Shown here piece by piece: positions 16,497-25,097 of a stretch of 64,000 nt of DNA (positions are counted from its first letter, which is position 1; each line of letters begins with the position of its first letter). The notes under the pieces are model-generated. The model saw only the letters and a program-made list of their open reading frames with translations, did not search any database and was not told the DNA's origin. A program made the translations under genes and the position numbers. The DNA comes from Sulfoacidibacillus thermotolerans (GTDB lineage Bacteria; Bacillota; Bacilli; Alicyclobacillales; SLC66), in the NCBI RefSeq assembly GCF_003144315.1, contig NZ_MPDK01000004.1:86315-150314 (forward strand). The letters run 5' to 3'.

Positions 16497-18817
16497 ATGA
16501 ATATTTGACGATGTTTATCGACGAAACGCGGGAGCATCTGCAAGCGTGGTCAGATGGCATGCTGACGCTTGAGAAACACGCGGACGCAGAGACGATCGCG
16601 ACAATTTTTCGCGCGGCACATACGATTAAAGGCATGGCCATGACGATGGGTTTTACGCGCATGGGCGAGGTGACGCACAAGGCGGAAAACCTGCTGGACG
16701 AAGTGCGCCAAGGCAAGCGGGTTGTGGATTCTGAGCTTGTTGACACGCTGTTTCACAGCCTTGATGTGTTAGAAAGTTTGTTGGCCGACGTAGAAGAAAC
16801 AGCGCAGGAGCGCGAAGAGATCGCGCTTGCAGCAGCAGGGACACAGGCAAAAGAGCAAGTGCAAGCGGCGCTTGTGGAACAAGCGGCAGGGGCTGTTGCG
16901 CTTGCGGAGCAGCCAGCGTCTGCTCCGGCAGATGCGGCGGGGACGAACGAGATTGTGCGCAGTGTCGCGCATCGGGCGATGGAACAAGGGCGGCGCGTCT
17001 ATGAACTGCGCATTGGGTTTGCACCAGAGTGCGTGATGCCGATGGCGCGGTTTGCGCAACTGTTGCAGCGCGTGGACCAAAATGAGCTATTGATGACCAT
17101 TCCAGATGCAGCTGTGCTCGAACAGGGGGACTACACGGGGGAGATCGTGCTAGTACTAGCGACGCTTGAGGATGTCGAAGCGCTGTTAGGACGCGTGACA
17201 GACATCTCAGAACTTGAGATAGAGACGGTGCGCGAGTGGCGGATGAGTGAAGCAGGGGCGGCAGAGCCGTCGCAAAATCTACTGCCAAGCACGCGGATTA
17301 CCGAAGATGATCATGTAGTGAAAGTCGTGCAAGCAGCGCTCAAACAAGGGAAGCGCGTCTATGAAGTGGGTGTGCGGCTACATGTTGACACGGTGCTAAA
17401 GAGTGCGCGCATGTACATGGTGTTTGAGGCCGTGGGTGGACAGGATCAGTTGTTATATACGCGACCTGGGATGCGGGAGATCGAAGATGAGGCATTTTCA
17501 CGCGACGTGCTGTTTGTCATGTGGAGTACGGAGGAAGTGGGGGCGATCAAGCGGGCGGTCGAAGGAGTAGCAGACATCGAACTCGTGCAGTTGCGGGAGT
17601 GGACAGAAACTGACGGATCAGCGCAGGCGGGGCCGAACTTAGTACAGGGGAATGCGCGCTCGCAAAAAGGGGAAGCGAAGGCGAAAAAGGCGAGTGCGAC
17701 AGTGCGCGTGGATGTGGACAAGCTGGATTTGCTGATGAACTTGTTCTCGGAGATCGCAATTGATAAGACGCGATTTGAGAGTTTGGCGGCGGAATTTGGG
17801 GATGCACGACTCGTAGAGACCGTTGCGCATATGAGTCGAGCGACCAATGACTTGCAAGAGTTGATTATGTCAATTCGGATGATTCCTGTAGGGAGTGTGT
17901 TTCAACGCTTTCCGCGGATGGTGCGAGACACTGCGCGCAGCTTGGGCAAAGCGATCGAATTTACGATGAGTGGAGAAGAGACGGAACTCGATCGGATGGT
18001 TGTGGAGGAGTTGGCGGATCCGCTGATGCATTTGTTGCGAAATTCGCTGGATCACGGGATTGAAGCGGGCAAAGACAGGCGTCAGCGCGGGAAAGAGGAG
18101 ACGGGGCAAATCGCGCTGCGTGCGTATCCGGTAGGGAATCGCGTGGTCATCGAAGTCGAGGATGATGGAGGAGGGATCGACCGGGCGCGCGTGCTACGGA
18201 AAGCGGTGGAGCGCGGGCTTGTGAGTGCGAGTGAGAGCGAAGGACTCTCCGATGCAGAAGTGTATCGGTTGCTGTTTGCGTCGGGGTTTTCGACAGCAGA
18301 TACAGTAACTGATTTATCGGGGCGCGGCGTTGGGTTGGATGTGGTCAAGTCAAAGATTGAGTCGTTGTCAGGGCGAGTGGAGGTAGAGAGCCAAGAGGGG
18401 CAAGGGACGAAGTTTACGATCACATTGCCAGTGACGCTGGCGTTGCTACAGAGCATTATGGTGCGCATAGACGAACATCCGTTTGCAGTGCCGCTGGCAG
18501 CGATCGAGGAGATTCAAGAGGAGCCAGAGAGCAGGCGACTTGGGGAGCAAGAAGTGGTTGTGTGGCGGGGGCAAGTGACGCCGCTTGTGCGCGCGCGGAC
18601 GACCTTTGGATTAGGAGTTGCCAAGGAGCGCGGGCATGTATTGTACGTGATGCGTGGGCGTGAGCACATGGGACTGGTGGTCGATGATGTTGTCGCGCAG
18701 CAAGAGGTGGTGTTAAAGCCGTTGCCAAAAGCGGTGAAAGATGTGGCGTACTTCGCTGGGGCGACGATCCTCGGGGATGGACAAGTGGCCCTCGTACTTG
18801 ATCCTGGGGCTTTCTAA
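16493..18817 (+). CDS. cheA: CheA histidine kinase with two P2-like domains
   Basis: A 774-residue chemotaxis kinase. P1 (residues 1-105) carries H43 in RAAHTIKGMAM. Two similar segments follow, about 165-252 (RVYELRIGF...ETVREW) and 282-370 (RVYEVGVRL...VQLREW), both with the layout of CheY-binding P2 domains. The P3 dimerisation helix pair starts near VRVDVDKLDLLMNL. P4 has HLLRNSLDHGIE and VEDDGGGI and GRGVGLDVV. P5, CheW-like, ends the protein. The gene is visibly richer in G+C (many GCG, GTG, CGG codons) than its neighbours, which may mean transfer or different selection. Confidence 0.92.
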   Translation: MNEYLTMFIDETREHLQAWSDGMLTLEKHADAETIATIFRAAHTIKGMAMTMGFTRMGEVTHKAENLLDEVRQGKRVVDSELVDTLFHSLDVLESLLADVEETAQEREEIALAAAGTQAKEQVQAALVEQAAGAVALAEQPASAPADAAGTNEIVRSVAHRAMEQGRRVYELRIGFAPECVMPMARFAQLLQRVDQNELLMTIPDAAVLEQGDYTGEIVLVLATLEDVEALLGRVTDISELEIETVREWRMSEAGAAEPSQNLLPSTRITEDDHVVKVVQAALKQGKRVYEVGVRLHVDTVLKSARMYMVFEAVGGQDQLLYTRPGMREIEDEAFSRDVLFVMWSTEEVGAIKRAVEGVADIELVQLREWTETDGSAQAGPNLVQGNARSQKGEAKAKKASATVRVDVDKLDLLMNLFSEIAIDKTRFESLAAEFGDARLVETVAHMSRATNDLQELIMSIRMIPVGSVFQRFPRMVRDTARSLGKAIEFTMSGEETELDRMVVEELADPLMHLLRNSLDHGIEAGKDRRQRGKEETGQIALRAYPVGNRVVIEVEDDGGGIDRARVLRKAVERGLVSASESEGLSDAEVYRLLFASGFSTADTVTDLSGRGVGLDVVKSKIESLSGRVEVESQEGQGTKFTITLPVTLALLQSIMVRIDEHPFAVPLAAIEEIQEEPESRRLGEQEVVVWRGQVTPLVRARTTFGLGVAKERGHVLYVMRGREHMGLVVDDVVAQQEVVLKPLPKAVKDVAYFAGATILGDGQVALVLDPGAF

Positions 18818-18887
18818 TCGTGTAATTCCCTAGAGTACAAGAAAACGGATACGTAATAGATAAGAGAGTCTGAAGGAGCGAGAACAC

Positions 18888-19724
18888 GTGGAGATAGTAG
18901 AAGCAGTGGTTGCAACGGCAGATGTTTATTTTGAAACTTTAAGAAGGTTTGGTAACTTTTATTTCGCTGCGTGTGATTTAGAAAAAATTGTTGCGGCAAA
19001 ATGGACGGAGGCATTTGACCTCAATGTGCGAGTTGGTGATCCATTAAATCCTAAATGGTTAATCGCTCAAGCTGCTCATACAGGGAAGGTACAGGAAACA
19101 GTAGTAGATCGCGAGCATACGACATTAAATCACTCTTATATGGGTAAGGCGATCCCACTTTTTATGGATGGAACATGTGTAGGTGCATTAGGATTCTATC
19201 TTTCCACAGATCGTTTAGATAAGCAGAATCATTTTGTATCTGAAGTACACGAACTTGTTCAATCACTTCAAAGCATTAGCGATACGTTTATGGATACTGC
19301 TCAACACGTACATGCGATTCAGGAACAGATCAATGAGGAAATGGGTGACTTTGTAAATCGTTTTTCGAATATGCAAGAGGCGAGTAAGACGATTCAAAAT
19401 ATCGCTGCACAGACGAATCTGCTCGGGTTAAACGCAGCGATCGAAGCAGCGCGTGCTGGAGAACACGGGAGAGGGTTTTCTGTAGTCGCTGATGAAGTAC
19501 GTAAGTTATCGAATGATTCAAAGACGTTTGCCAGTGAAATTCATACCGCGATACAAACATTGACCGATTCGGTTCGCTTATTGCAAAAGAAGGCAGAATC
19601 GATTTATCAAGTAGGTGAGGAACAAACAGCAAGTGCGAGTGAAATTCGAGATTTAGCGTTGAAAGTTGAAACAATGGCAGGAGAGTTGAAAGATTTATTT
19701 CTATCTGATGAAGTGATCGGATAG
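18888..19724 (+). CDS. Soluble methyl-accepting chemotaxis-type receptor, YfmS-like
   Basis: A 278-residue receptor without membrane helices. An N-terminal cytoplasmic sensor domain (about residues 1-125) of unknown ligand is followed by a short signalling hairpin. Its tip, [20 protein letters not shown] then [14 protein letters not shown], is the universal kinase-contacting region. Size and design resemble Bacillus subtilis YfmS. GTG 18888 follows GAAGGAGCGAG. It probably feeds the CheA/CheW pair flanking it. Confidence 0.85.
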   Translation: MEIVEAVVATADVYFETLRRFGNFYFAACDLEKIVAAKWTEAFDLNVRVGDPLNPKWLIAQAAHTGKVQETVVDREHTTLNHSYMGKAIPLFMDGTCVGALGFYLSTDRLDKQNHFVSEVHELVQSLQSISDTFMDTAQHVHAIQEQINEEMGDFVNRFSNMQEASKTIQNIAAQTNLLGLNAAIEAARAGEHGRGFSVVADEVRKLSNDSKTFASEIHTAIQTLTDSVRLLQKKAESIYQVGEEQTASASEIRDLALKVETMAGELKDLFLSDEVIG

Positions 19725-19762
19725 GGGAATACATAAGACTGCTTAAAAAGGGGGGGAGTTCA

Positions 19763-20119
19763 ATGAAATTTGTTGTTTATCGCTTAGCAGATACTCAATA
19801 TGCAACGCCTGTCGAACAGATTGAATCAATTGAACGGCTGCTTCCTATTCGCCCTGTTCCAGGATCTGAGAATTTCGAGTTAGGTGTGGCTAATTTACGT
19901 GGAACTGTGATTTCAGTTCAAGATTTGCGCAAAAAATTAGGAGTAGAGGCTGCAGAGCCTGATCAAGAAGCCCGTCTTTTAATCGCTCAAGGAATTGGAT
20001 ATCTCGTTGATGCAGCGCTTGATGTAATCGATGTTGACGATTCACAGTGGGAACGAGTAGCTGGAGGACGAGTCTGGAATCGGGGAGATACACTCGTTTT
20101 AGAGTATAGCCTTGTTTAA
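19763..20119 (+). CDS. cheW: Short CheW coupling protein
   Basis: A 118-residue CheW-like SH3 protein, shorter than the usual 140-160. It begins KFVVYRLADTQYATPVEQIE and has the typical LGVANLRGTVISVQDLRKKL core. It couples receptor to CheA. AAAAGGGGGGG precedes the ATG. It completes cheY-cheA-receptor-cheW; no CheB, CheR, CheC or CheD is present here. Confidence 0.85.
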   Translation: MKFVVYRLADTQYATPVEQIESIERLLPIRPVPGSENFELGVANLRGTVISVQDLRKKLGVEAAEPDQEARLLIAQGIGYLVDAALDVIDVDDSQWERVAGGRVWNRGDTLVLEYSLV

Positions 20120-20140
20120 AGGGAGAGAACAAAGAAGAAA

Positions 20141-20180
20141 GCAGTGCGCAAACAGCAGATCAGTTTGCGCACTGCTTTTT
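20141..20180. terminator. Bidirectional terminator between cheW and ABC importer genes
   Basis: GCAGTGCGCAAAC (20141-20153) pairs perfectly with GTTTGCGCACTGC (20163-20175), flanked by TTTTT on the plus side and TTCTTTCTT on the minus side. It serves the convergent cheW and permease genes. Confidence 0.9.
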
Positions 20181-20210
20181 AAGTATCGATTGATAAGAGT
20201 TTGTAGGAGA

Positions 20211-21044
20211 TCATCCTTTTACAGATCCCGCTAGAAGGCCTCTTACAAAGTACTTTCCTAGAAAAATGTATACAATCAATGTCGGAAGTGATGCGAGTAG
20301 AGCACTTGCCATTTGAACGTTCCACTGTACAGTCTGACTTCCTGCAATATTGACTAGTGCGACTGTGACTGGTTGGTTAGGTGGGTTTGTCAAAGAAACT
20401 GCAAATAGGAAATTATTCCAAACTTGAGTAAACTGCCAAATGCCCGTGACGACAAAACCAGGGATTGAAAGTGGTAAAATAATGTGACGAAAAATCCCCC
20501 AATATCCGACCCCGTCAATTTTTCCGGATTCAATAATTTCCATAGGAATCGCCGAATAAAAATTCTTGAAAATTAAAGTAGTAATTGGAATTCCATAAAT
20601 GCTGTGTACAAGGATGAGACCAGCAATCGTATTGTACAATCCAATCGAATCGAGTACGCGCAATAATGGAATCAACACACTTTGGTAGGGGATAAACATA
20701 CCAAAAAGAATAATGAAGAAAACGACATTGGAACCTCTAAACTTCCATTTTGATAGTGCATAGCCATTTAGTGAACCGATTAGTGATGAGATGATGGTTG
20801 CAGGAATGGCTAATTCAATACTGTTTCCAAAGTTTGGACCTAATTGATTCCAAGCGGATTGAATACTTGCAAAGCTTGGATGAACAGGAAGTGACCACAT
20901 GTGTGACAGGCTGATGGCTGCGTTATCTTTTAGACTAGTGATGACAACGACATAAATGGGGACAAGGTAAAGCAATGCCAGCACAACCAACAACAAGTAC
21001 AACAGGGTCCGGTTGATCCTCCGCAGTACGAGGCGCAATTCCAT
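20211..21044 (-). CDS. Carbohydrate ABC transporter permease, MalG type
   Basis: A 277-residue inner-membrane permease with six helices. The EAA loop reads EIIESGKIDGVGYWGIF followed by HIILPLS, the ATPase-contact site. It is the last gene of a minus-strand sugar importer. Its ATG overlaps the stop of the partner permease by 1 bp. CUT1-family importers take up oligosaccharides or polyols; the substrate cannot be read from sequence. Confidence 0.88.
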   Translation of the reverse strand: MELRLVLRRINRTLLYLLLVVLALLYLVPIYVVVITSLKDNAAISLSHMWSLPVHPSFASIQSAWNQLGPNFGNSIELAIPATIISSLIGSLNGYALSKWKFRGSNVVFFIILFGMFIPYQSVLIPLLRVLDSIGLYNTIAGLILVHSIYGIPITTLIFKNFYSAIPMEIIESGKIDGVGYWGIFRHIILPLSIPGFVVTGIWQFTQVWNNFLFAVSLTNPPNQPVTVALVNIAGSQTVQWNVQMASALLASLPTLIVYIFLGKYFVRGLLAGSVKG

Positions 21045-22024
21045 TATTCGTCTTCCCCCTGCTTCAACGTCGAAATGAGATACGGAACGATAAAGGCTGC
21101 CATAATAAGAAGGAGAACGACAGAGATTGCAGCCCCTTGGGCAAATTGGTTACCTTGGAAGGTGGTTTGAAACATATTCATACTCGGCATATCGGTGACA
21201 AATTCCTGCCCAGGACCCGTCATTGCGTAAATGAGTCCAAATACTTTCAATGACGCAGCTGTTAAAATAATGATCACAGTTGTTGTCGTCGCGCGCAGCT
21301 GCGGTAAAATAATCGACCAAAAAATGCGCCACGATCCTGCTCCATCAATGCGTGCAGCTTCCTTAATATCGTCTGATATTCCTCGTAATCCAGCCAAATA
21401 AACAGCCATTGCAAAACCTGACATCTGCCAAACAGCCGCGATTAAAACGGCAAGTAAGGCGAGTGGAATGCCAATTTGAATTTGTCCTACAGTAATGTTT
21501 GGAACGATCGTCGTACTTAAAAACCAAGAGGGAAGATGCTTCCATCCCATCGCTTTTAGTACAAGATTAACACCGGTTTCGGGGTTGAGTATCCACGACC
21601 AAATGACCCCTGTGACAACAAAGGAAACTGCCATTGGAAAGATAAAAATACTCCGAAAAAGACTTTCCGCCTTAACCTTTTGATCAATTAGGATTGCTAA
21701 AAACAATCCAATAACTATACAAGAGATGATAAACAAAATGGTAAATACAACAATATTACGCAAATCCGACTGAAAGCGAAATGTTTCAAAAACTAAAAAA
21801 TAATTTTTTAGCCCTGCAAACGAGAAATCTGGTATAAAGCTATTCCAGTTTGTGAGTGAGACGTATCCAGTCCAAAAAATAAAACCATAGACAAATACAC
21901 CAAGTAAAATAATGGATGGTGCAAGCGTTGTAATTGAAAAAAAGTGATCCCACGAAATCTTGGAATGTTTTCTCAATTTTGTTGTGCGCTGTGTCTGCTT
22001 GAGTGGTACGGTTTCGCTTTTCAT
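21044..22024 (-). CDS. Carbohydrate ABC transporter permease, MalF type
   Basis: A 326-residue permease with a charged N-terminal tail, six or more helices and an EAA loop DIKEAARIDGAGSWRIFWSI. AGGAGG precedes the ATG. It pairs with the MalG-type permease downstream. No ATPase gene lies in this operon, so a shared MsmX/MsmK-type ATPase encoded elsewhere is likely. Confidence 0.88.
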   Translation of the reverse strand: MKSETVPLKQTQRTTKLRKHSKISWDHFFSITTLAPSIILLGVFVYGFIFWTGYVSLTNWNSFIPDFSFAGLKNYFLVFETFRFQSDLRNIVVFTILFIISCIVIGLFLAILIDQKVKAESLFRSIFIFPMAVSFVVTGVIWSWILNPETGVNLVLKAMGWKHLPSWFLSTTIVPNITVGQIQIGIPLALLAVLIAAVWQMSGFAMAVYLAGLRGISDDIKEAARIDGAGSWRIFWSIILPQLRATTTTVIIILTAASLKVFGLIYAMTGPGQEFVTDMPSMNMFQTTFQGNQFAQGAAISVVLLLIMAAFIVPYLISTLKQGEDE

Positions 22025-22058
22025 TCATGTCCTCCTATGCCTCTGCGTCCGCCCCGTG

Positions 22059-22131
22059 CATCCGACATTCTCGGATGTAGAACAACGATAGCAAGAAGAG
22101 TGACAAAATCGGCGACGATACCGATTTTGTC
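22059..22131 (-). terminator. Two intercistronic hairpins between binding-protein and permease genes
   Basis: GACAAAATCGG (22102-22112) pairs perfectly with CCGATTTTGTC (22121-22131), and CATCCGA (22059-22065) pairs with TCGGATG (22071-22077). They fall between the substrate-binding-protein gene and the permease genes. Such hairpins usually protect or attenuate mRNA so that more binding protein than permease is made. No long T-run follows. Confidence 0.6.
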
Positions 22132-22161
22132 AGCTCAAGATTGCGTGCAACAGAGGGTGAG

Positions 22162-23475
22162 TTAGCTAAGCGGATTGGCTTGTGCTGCGCTGTTGACCGC
22201 GGAGACAAACTGATTTACGTTATGGTTTGTCACAAAAATCTCCATTGCATTATTTACTGCATTTGTAAATCCGGGATTTGCTCCGCCTTGGCCAATGACA
22301 AGAACCAACGGATCCTTTTTATAAGATGCCATTGCGGAACGAGAATAGGCATCGTATAGTGAGGTATTTGCATCTAGCCGCGGAGAGAAGGTTCCTTTTA
22401 GCGGATTGAAGACGTCTTGCCCTTTTTCAGAGCCAAGAACTTTTAAGAAATCAAGAGTTGGCGTATCGTTTTTCAATTTTGCAGGCAATCCAAAAACGTC
22501 GGTTACAGCTGCAAAGACTCCTTGGGTTCCTGGAGTAGGCGCCCAACCAAAGCCTGTTCCCGGAGTTAGATGTAAATCTGTCGTAAAGTAACCCTGTGCC
22601 CAGTCGCCTTGTACGTTCATAGCTGCTTTGCCTTCTGCGACGAGTTGGTCAGCCTGTTGCCAGTGTAGCGCCGAATAATCCGGATTAGCATAGCTCAACA
22701 TCTTCGCAAACGTCTGCGATGCAGCAACCACTCCAGGAGAATTCCAAGATGCTTTGCCATCGAGGAGTTGGTTGTATTCGTTTACTCCGACCGTGCCGAG
22801 CAACACATCACTCCAGAGCAGTGTAGCTTCCCAGTTGCCGTGGTTGGCTAAAGCGAGTGGTGTAATGCCGTGTTGTTTTAAAATTGCAGCATCAGCAAAG
22901 AATTGTGAAAAAGTAGTAGGAGGCGTCAGATTGTATTTGTGGAAGATACTTGGATTATACCAAAGTACGTTGGCGCGTTGCATGTCGACGGGTACAGCGT
23001 AAATTTTGCCGTTTACAGTCAACAAATTAAGAAGTGATTGTGGGAAAGCATGATACCATCCTTGTTGTTGATACAAGGAATTCAGAGGTTGCATATCGCC
23101 TGCTTGAATCCACGATAACAAGGATCCATTTCCACCGTGTACTTGGAATGTTCCAGGAGGATTTCCTGCTTCCATACGGCTCGCTAAAACAGCTTTTGCA
23201 TTTGAGCCAGCTCCACCTGCAACTGCTTCATTTACTACTTGGACGTTAGGATACTGCTGATTGAAAACGCCAATTAGGGATTTAAGAGCTTTACTACTAG
23301 CAACTCCAGTCCACCAACTGAAGATTTGCAACTGCTGACCACTTGCAGATTGGGTAGTTGGAGTCGTCCCGGATGATGCTGGCGCTGCTCCCTGGCTACC
23401 ACATCCTGTGAGTGCGATCGAACCAAGTGCTGCGACCGCAGCAAGACTTACGCCCATTTTCTTTTTCATTTGCAC
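22162..23475 (-). CDS. Sugar-binding lipoprotein of the ABC importer
   Basis: A 437-residue extracellular solute-binding protein, family 1. The signal peptide ends in the lipobox LTGC (cysteine about residue 25), so the mature protein is lipid-anchored. The core shows QIFSWWTGVASSKAL at the start and YNPSIFHKYNLTPPTTF in the middle, typical of CUT1 binding proteins. It is the promoter-proximal gene of the operon. Ligand unknown. Confidence 0.88.
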   Translation of the reverse strand: MQMKKKMGVSLAAVAALGSIALTGCGSQGAAPASSGTTPTTQSASGQQLQIFSWWTGVASSKALKSLIGVFNQQYPNVQVVNEAVAGGAGSNAKAVLASRMEAGNPPGTFQVHGGNGSLLSWIQAGDMQPLNSLYQQQGWYHAFPQSLLNLLTVNGKIYAVPVDMQRANVLWYNPSIFHKYNLTPPTTFSQFFADAAILKQHGITPLALANHGNWEATLLWSDVLLGTVGVNEYNQLLDGKASWNSPGVVAASQTFAKMLSYANPDYSALHWQQADQLVAEGKAAMNVQGDWAQGYFTTDLHLTPGTGFGWAPTPGTQGVFAAVTDVFGLPAKLKNDTPTLDFLKVLGSEKGQDVFNPLKGTFSPRLDANTSLYDAYSRSAMASYKKDPLVLVIGQGGANPGFTNAVNNAMEIFVTNHNVNQFVSAVNSAAQANPLS

Positions 23476-24016
23476 AATGATACCCCCTTATTTTTGTACC
23501 TAGTTACATTACAATGAGACTACAAAACTGTCAAAACTATAGTCGCAGTGACTGCGCGGTCCTCGTGTCCCCATTTTAAAATTGAGAAGCGCTTACAATG
23601 GAGCACTACTAACCTCGCATAAAATCTTTGTTTTTACAATATACTAACTCAATCGTTTGTGCAACTATTAATTTCGTGCTTATCACATAGTTTAACATAA
23701 AAGTGTTCGGTTATGTGAGAAAAATAGTTTTGCTGTGTGTCGCGCGCACGCTCGTAAGCGGCTTAAGCTAATAGCAGAAAAAGCGGTAAAAGAGGGATGG
23801 CTAAGTGTTGTTGAAAATCGCACAGATGTAGAGTAAATCGCACAATCATGTGAGAGTCGATTGCTGTGTTTATTAAAGTAATGAACTATGTTTGCTGGGT
23901 GGCTATTTTAGAGAGTGCGAGCGACACTCGGTGTGATGATCGTAGAATGAGAGAAGGAGTTGCATCTCGCGATGTGATCGTTACAATGTGAGGAGTATAA
24001 GGGAGGAACGTAATCG
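23476..24016. other. 541-bp intergenic stretch with a possible 33-codon frame
   Basis: Apart from the cre-like site this stretch is mostly featureless. A short frame on the plus strand (GTG 23735 to TAA 23836) would encode a basic, helix-prone peptide including RKRLKLIAEKAVKEGWLSV. It has no clear ribosome site. It may be a small gene or the tail of a lost one. Confidence 0.25.
23583..23596 (-). promoter_or_regulatory. Candidate cre/LacI-type operator upstream of the sugar importer
   Basis: On the minus strand TGTAAGCGCT matches the first ten positions of the CcpA cre consensus TGWAAGCGYTNWCA perfectly; the right half is degenerate. The central AAGCGCTT is palindromic, as for LacI-family sites. 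It lies 108 bp upstream of the binding-protein start. Confidence 0.5.
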
Positions 24017-24355
24017 GTGGCTGTTCTTCAAGCGATTTTCATTCGCGTTGCGATAGGGTTTTCCATTGCTGCAGTTGGTACGCTTGTTTCACTAGTGACT
24101 GGGAATTGGCGGATTGAATATGATTGGTTTGGCATGCTAGGCATGATTTTGCTTGGAGCGGCGAGTATTCCCTTATTTACGACGAGTTCGCGAAAGTATA
24201 TTTCCACACAAAGGAAAATCGCGAAAGAGCCACTTCATGATGCCGTGCAAATTCAGAATGGAAATGAGATTCACCTGGCGGTCACACTTTTTTTGATTGG
24301 CGCAATCAATTTTTTAGTCCCCATTATCATTTACTATGGGTTTCACCCCAAATGA
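24017..24355 (+). CDS. Small membrane protein of unknown function, DUF3899-like
   Basis: A 112-residue protein with three predicted membrane helices (about residues 7-28, 38-55, 85-108) and a basic cytoplasmic loop (SSRKYISTQRKIAKEP). Layout resembles DUF3899 family proteins of bacilli but the match is only by topology. GTG 24017 follows GGGAGGAACG. It stands alone before the tRNA cluster. Confidence 0.6.
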   Translation: MAVLQAIFIRVAIGFSIAAVGTLVSLVTGNWRIEYDWFGMLGMILLGAASIPLFTTSSRKYISTQRKIAKEPLHDAVQIQNGNEIHLAVTLFLIGAINFLVPIIIYYGFHPK

Positions 24356-24484
24356 AGATCTGCGGCGGGAGAGTATCGCCGGGGGACTTTTGTTGCGAGA
24401 GCTAATTTTGTTTTTAGACAGATCGTTTTTAACTGAAGCTCTTGCATTCTTTTTTGAGTTGTGATATTCTACAACAGTCAGTTC

Positions 24485-24560
24485 GGGGATATAGCTCAGC
24501 TGGTAGAGCACCTGCCTTGCACGCAGGGGGTCAGCGGTTCGAATCCGCTTATCTCCACCA
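24485..24560 (+). tRNA. tRNA-Ala (TGC)
   Basis: A 76-nt cloverleaf beginning GGGGATATAGCTCAGC, with anticodon loop CTTGCAC (TGC), GGTTCGAATCC T-arm and encoded CCA end. Confidence 0.97.
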
Positions 24561-24614
24561 TGATCAATTTTTAAAGGCATGGAGTTATCTAGTCGAATGG
24601 ATTGATCTTTTTAT

Positions 24615-24689
24615 TCCTCGATAGCTCAGCGGTAGAGCATCCGGCTGTTAACCGGAGGGTCGTAGGTTCGAATCCTACTCGGGGAGCCA
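24615..24689 (+). tRNA. tRNA-Asn (GTT)
   Basis: A 75-nt cloverleaf; acceptor TCCTCGA pairs with TCGGGGA, anticodon loop CTGTTAA (GTT), GGTTCGAATCC T-arm, encoded CCA. Confidence 0.96.
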
Positions 24690-24696
24690 TTTTTAT

Positions 24697-24790
24697 GGAG
24701 TGATGGCCGAGTTGGTCGAAGGCGCTCGCCTGCTAAGCGAGTATACGCTTTAAAGGCGTATCGAGGGTTCGAATCCCTCTCACTCCGCCA
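24697..24790 (+). tRNA. tRNA-Ser (GCT)
   Basis: A 94-nt tRNA with a long variable arm (ATACGC...GCGTAT), acceptor GGAGTGA/TCACTCC, anticodon loop CTGCTAA (GCT) and encoded CCA, as expected for a serine tRNA. Confidence 0.97.
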
Positions 24791-24839
24791 GACTTACTTA
24801 TGAAAGATTGCCCTTGTGCAATCTTTTTGTTATATTATG

Positions 24840-25080
24840 ACGATAAAATGCAATATGAGCGATGAAGGGGAAAAGTAACCTGAGGAGTGCGAGGCAGAGA
24901 GTTGGCGGGTGGTGCGAGCCAAGTGCGCAGCGCAGGTGAAGCTCGCCCTGGAGCAAGGCGGGTAGTCTCTCTATCGACTAATTGAGCGAAGAATAGTTTT
25001 TTTAAAGAAGCTGTTCTTAAGCAGGGTGGTACCGCGAGAAACTCTCGCCCCTGTACGGGGGTGGGGGTTTTTGTATTTTT
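24840..25080 (+). promoter_or_regulatory. T-box riboswitch leader of leuS
   Basis: The 300-bp gap before leuS holds a classical T-box: stem I region with GAAGCTCGCC (a CTC leucine codon is a plausible specifier), the conserved T-box core AGGGTGGTACCGCG (25023-25036), and a terminator with CCCC-TGTAC-GGGG followed by a T-run (25068-25073). Uncharged tRNA-Leu binding would stabilise the antiterminator and permit leuS transcription. Confidence 0.92.
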
Positions 25081-25097
25081 AAGGGGGCGATTGCGCA

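Noticed and set aside
16653..17288. Long open frame on the minus strand inside cheA
   Set aside because: It is a shadow of the G+C-rich cheA gene; its Pro/Ser/Ala-rich translation has no recognisable domain.
20211..23475. Missing ATPase in the sugar importer as sign of a broken operon
   Set aside because: CUT1 importers in Firmicutes commonly share one MsmX-type ATPase encoded elsewhere.
24485..24790. tRNA cluster as an integration hotspot with attachment site
   Set aside because: No integrase gene, direct repeat of a tRNA 3' end or foreign island is visible next to it.
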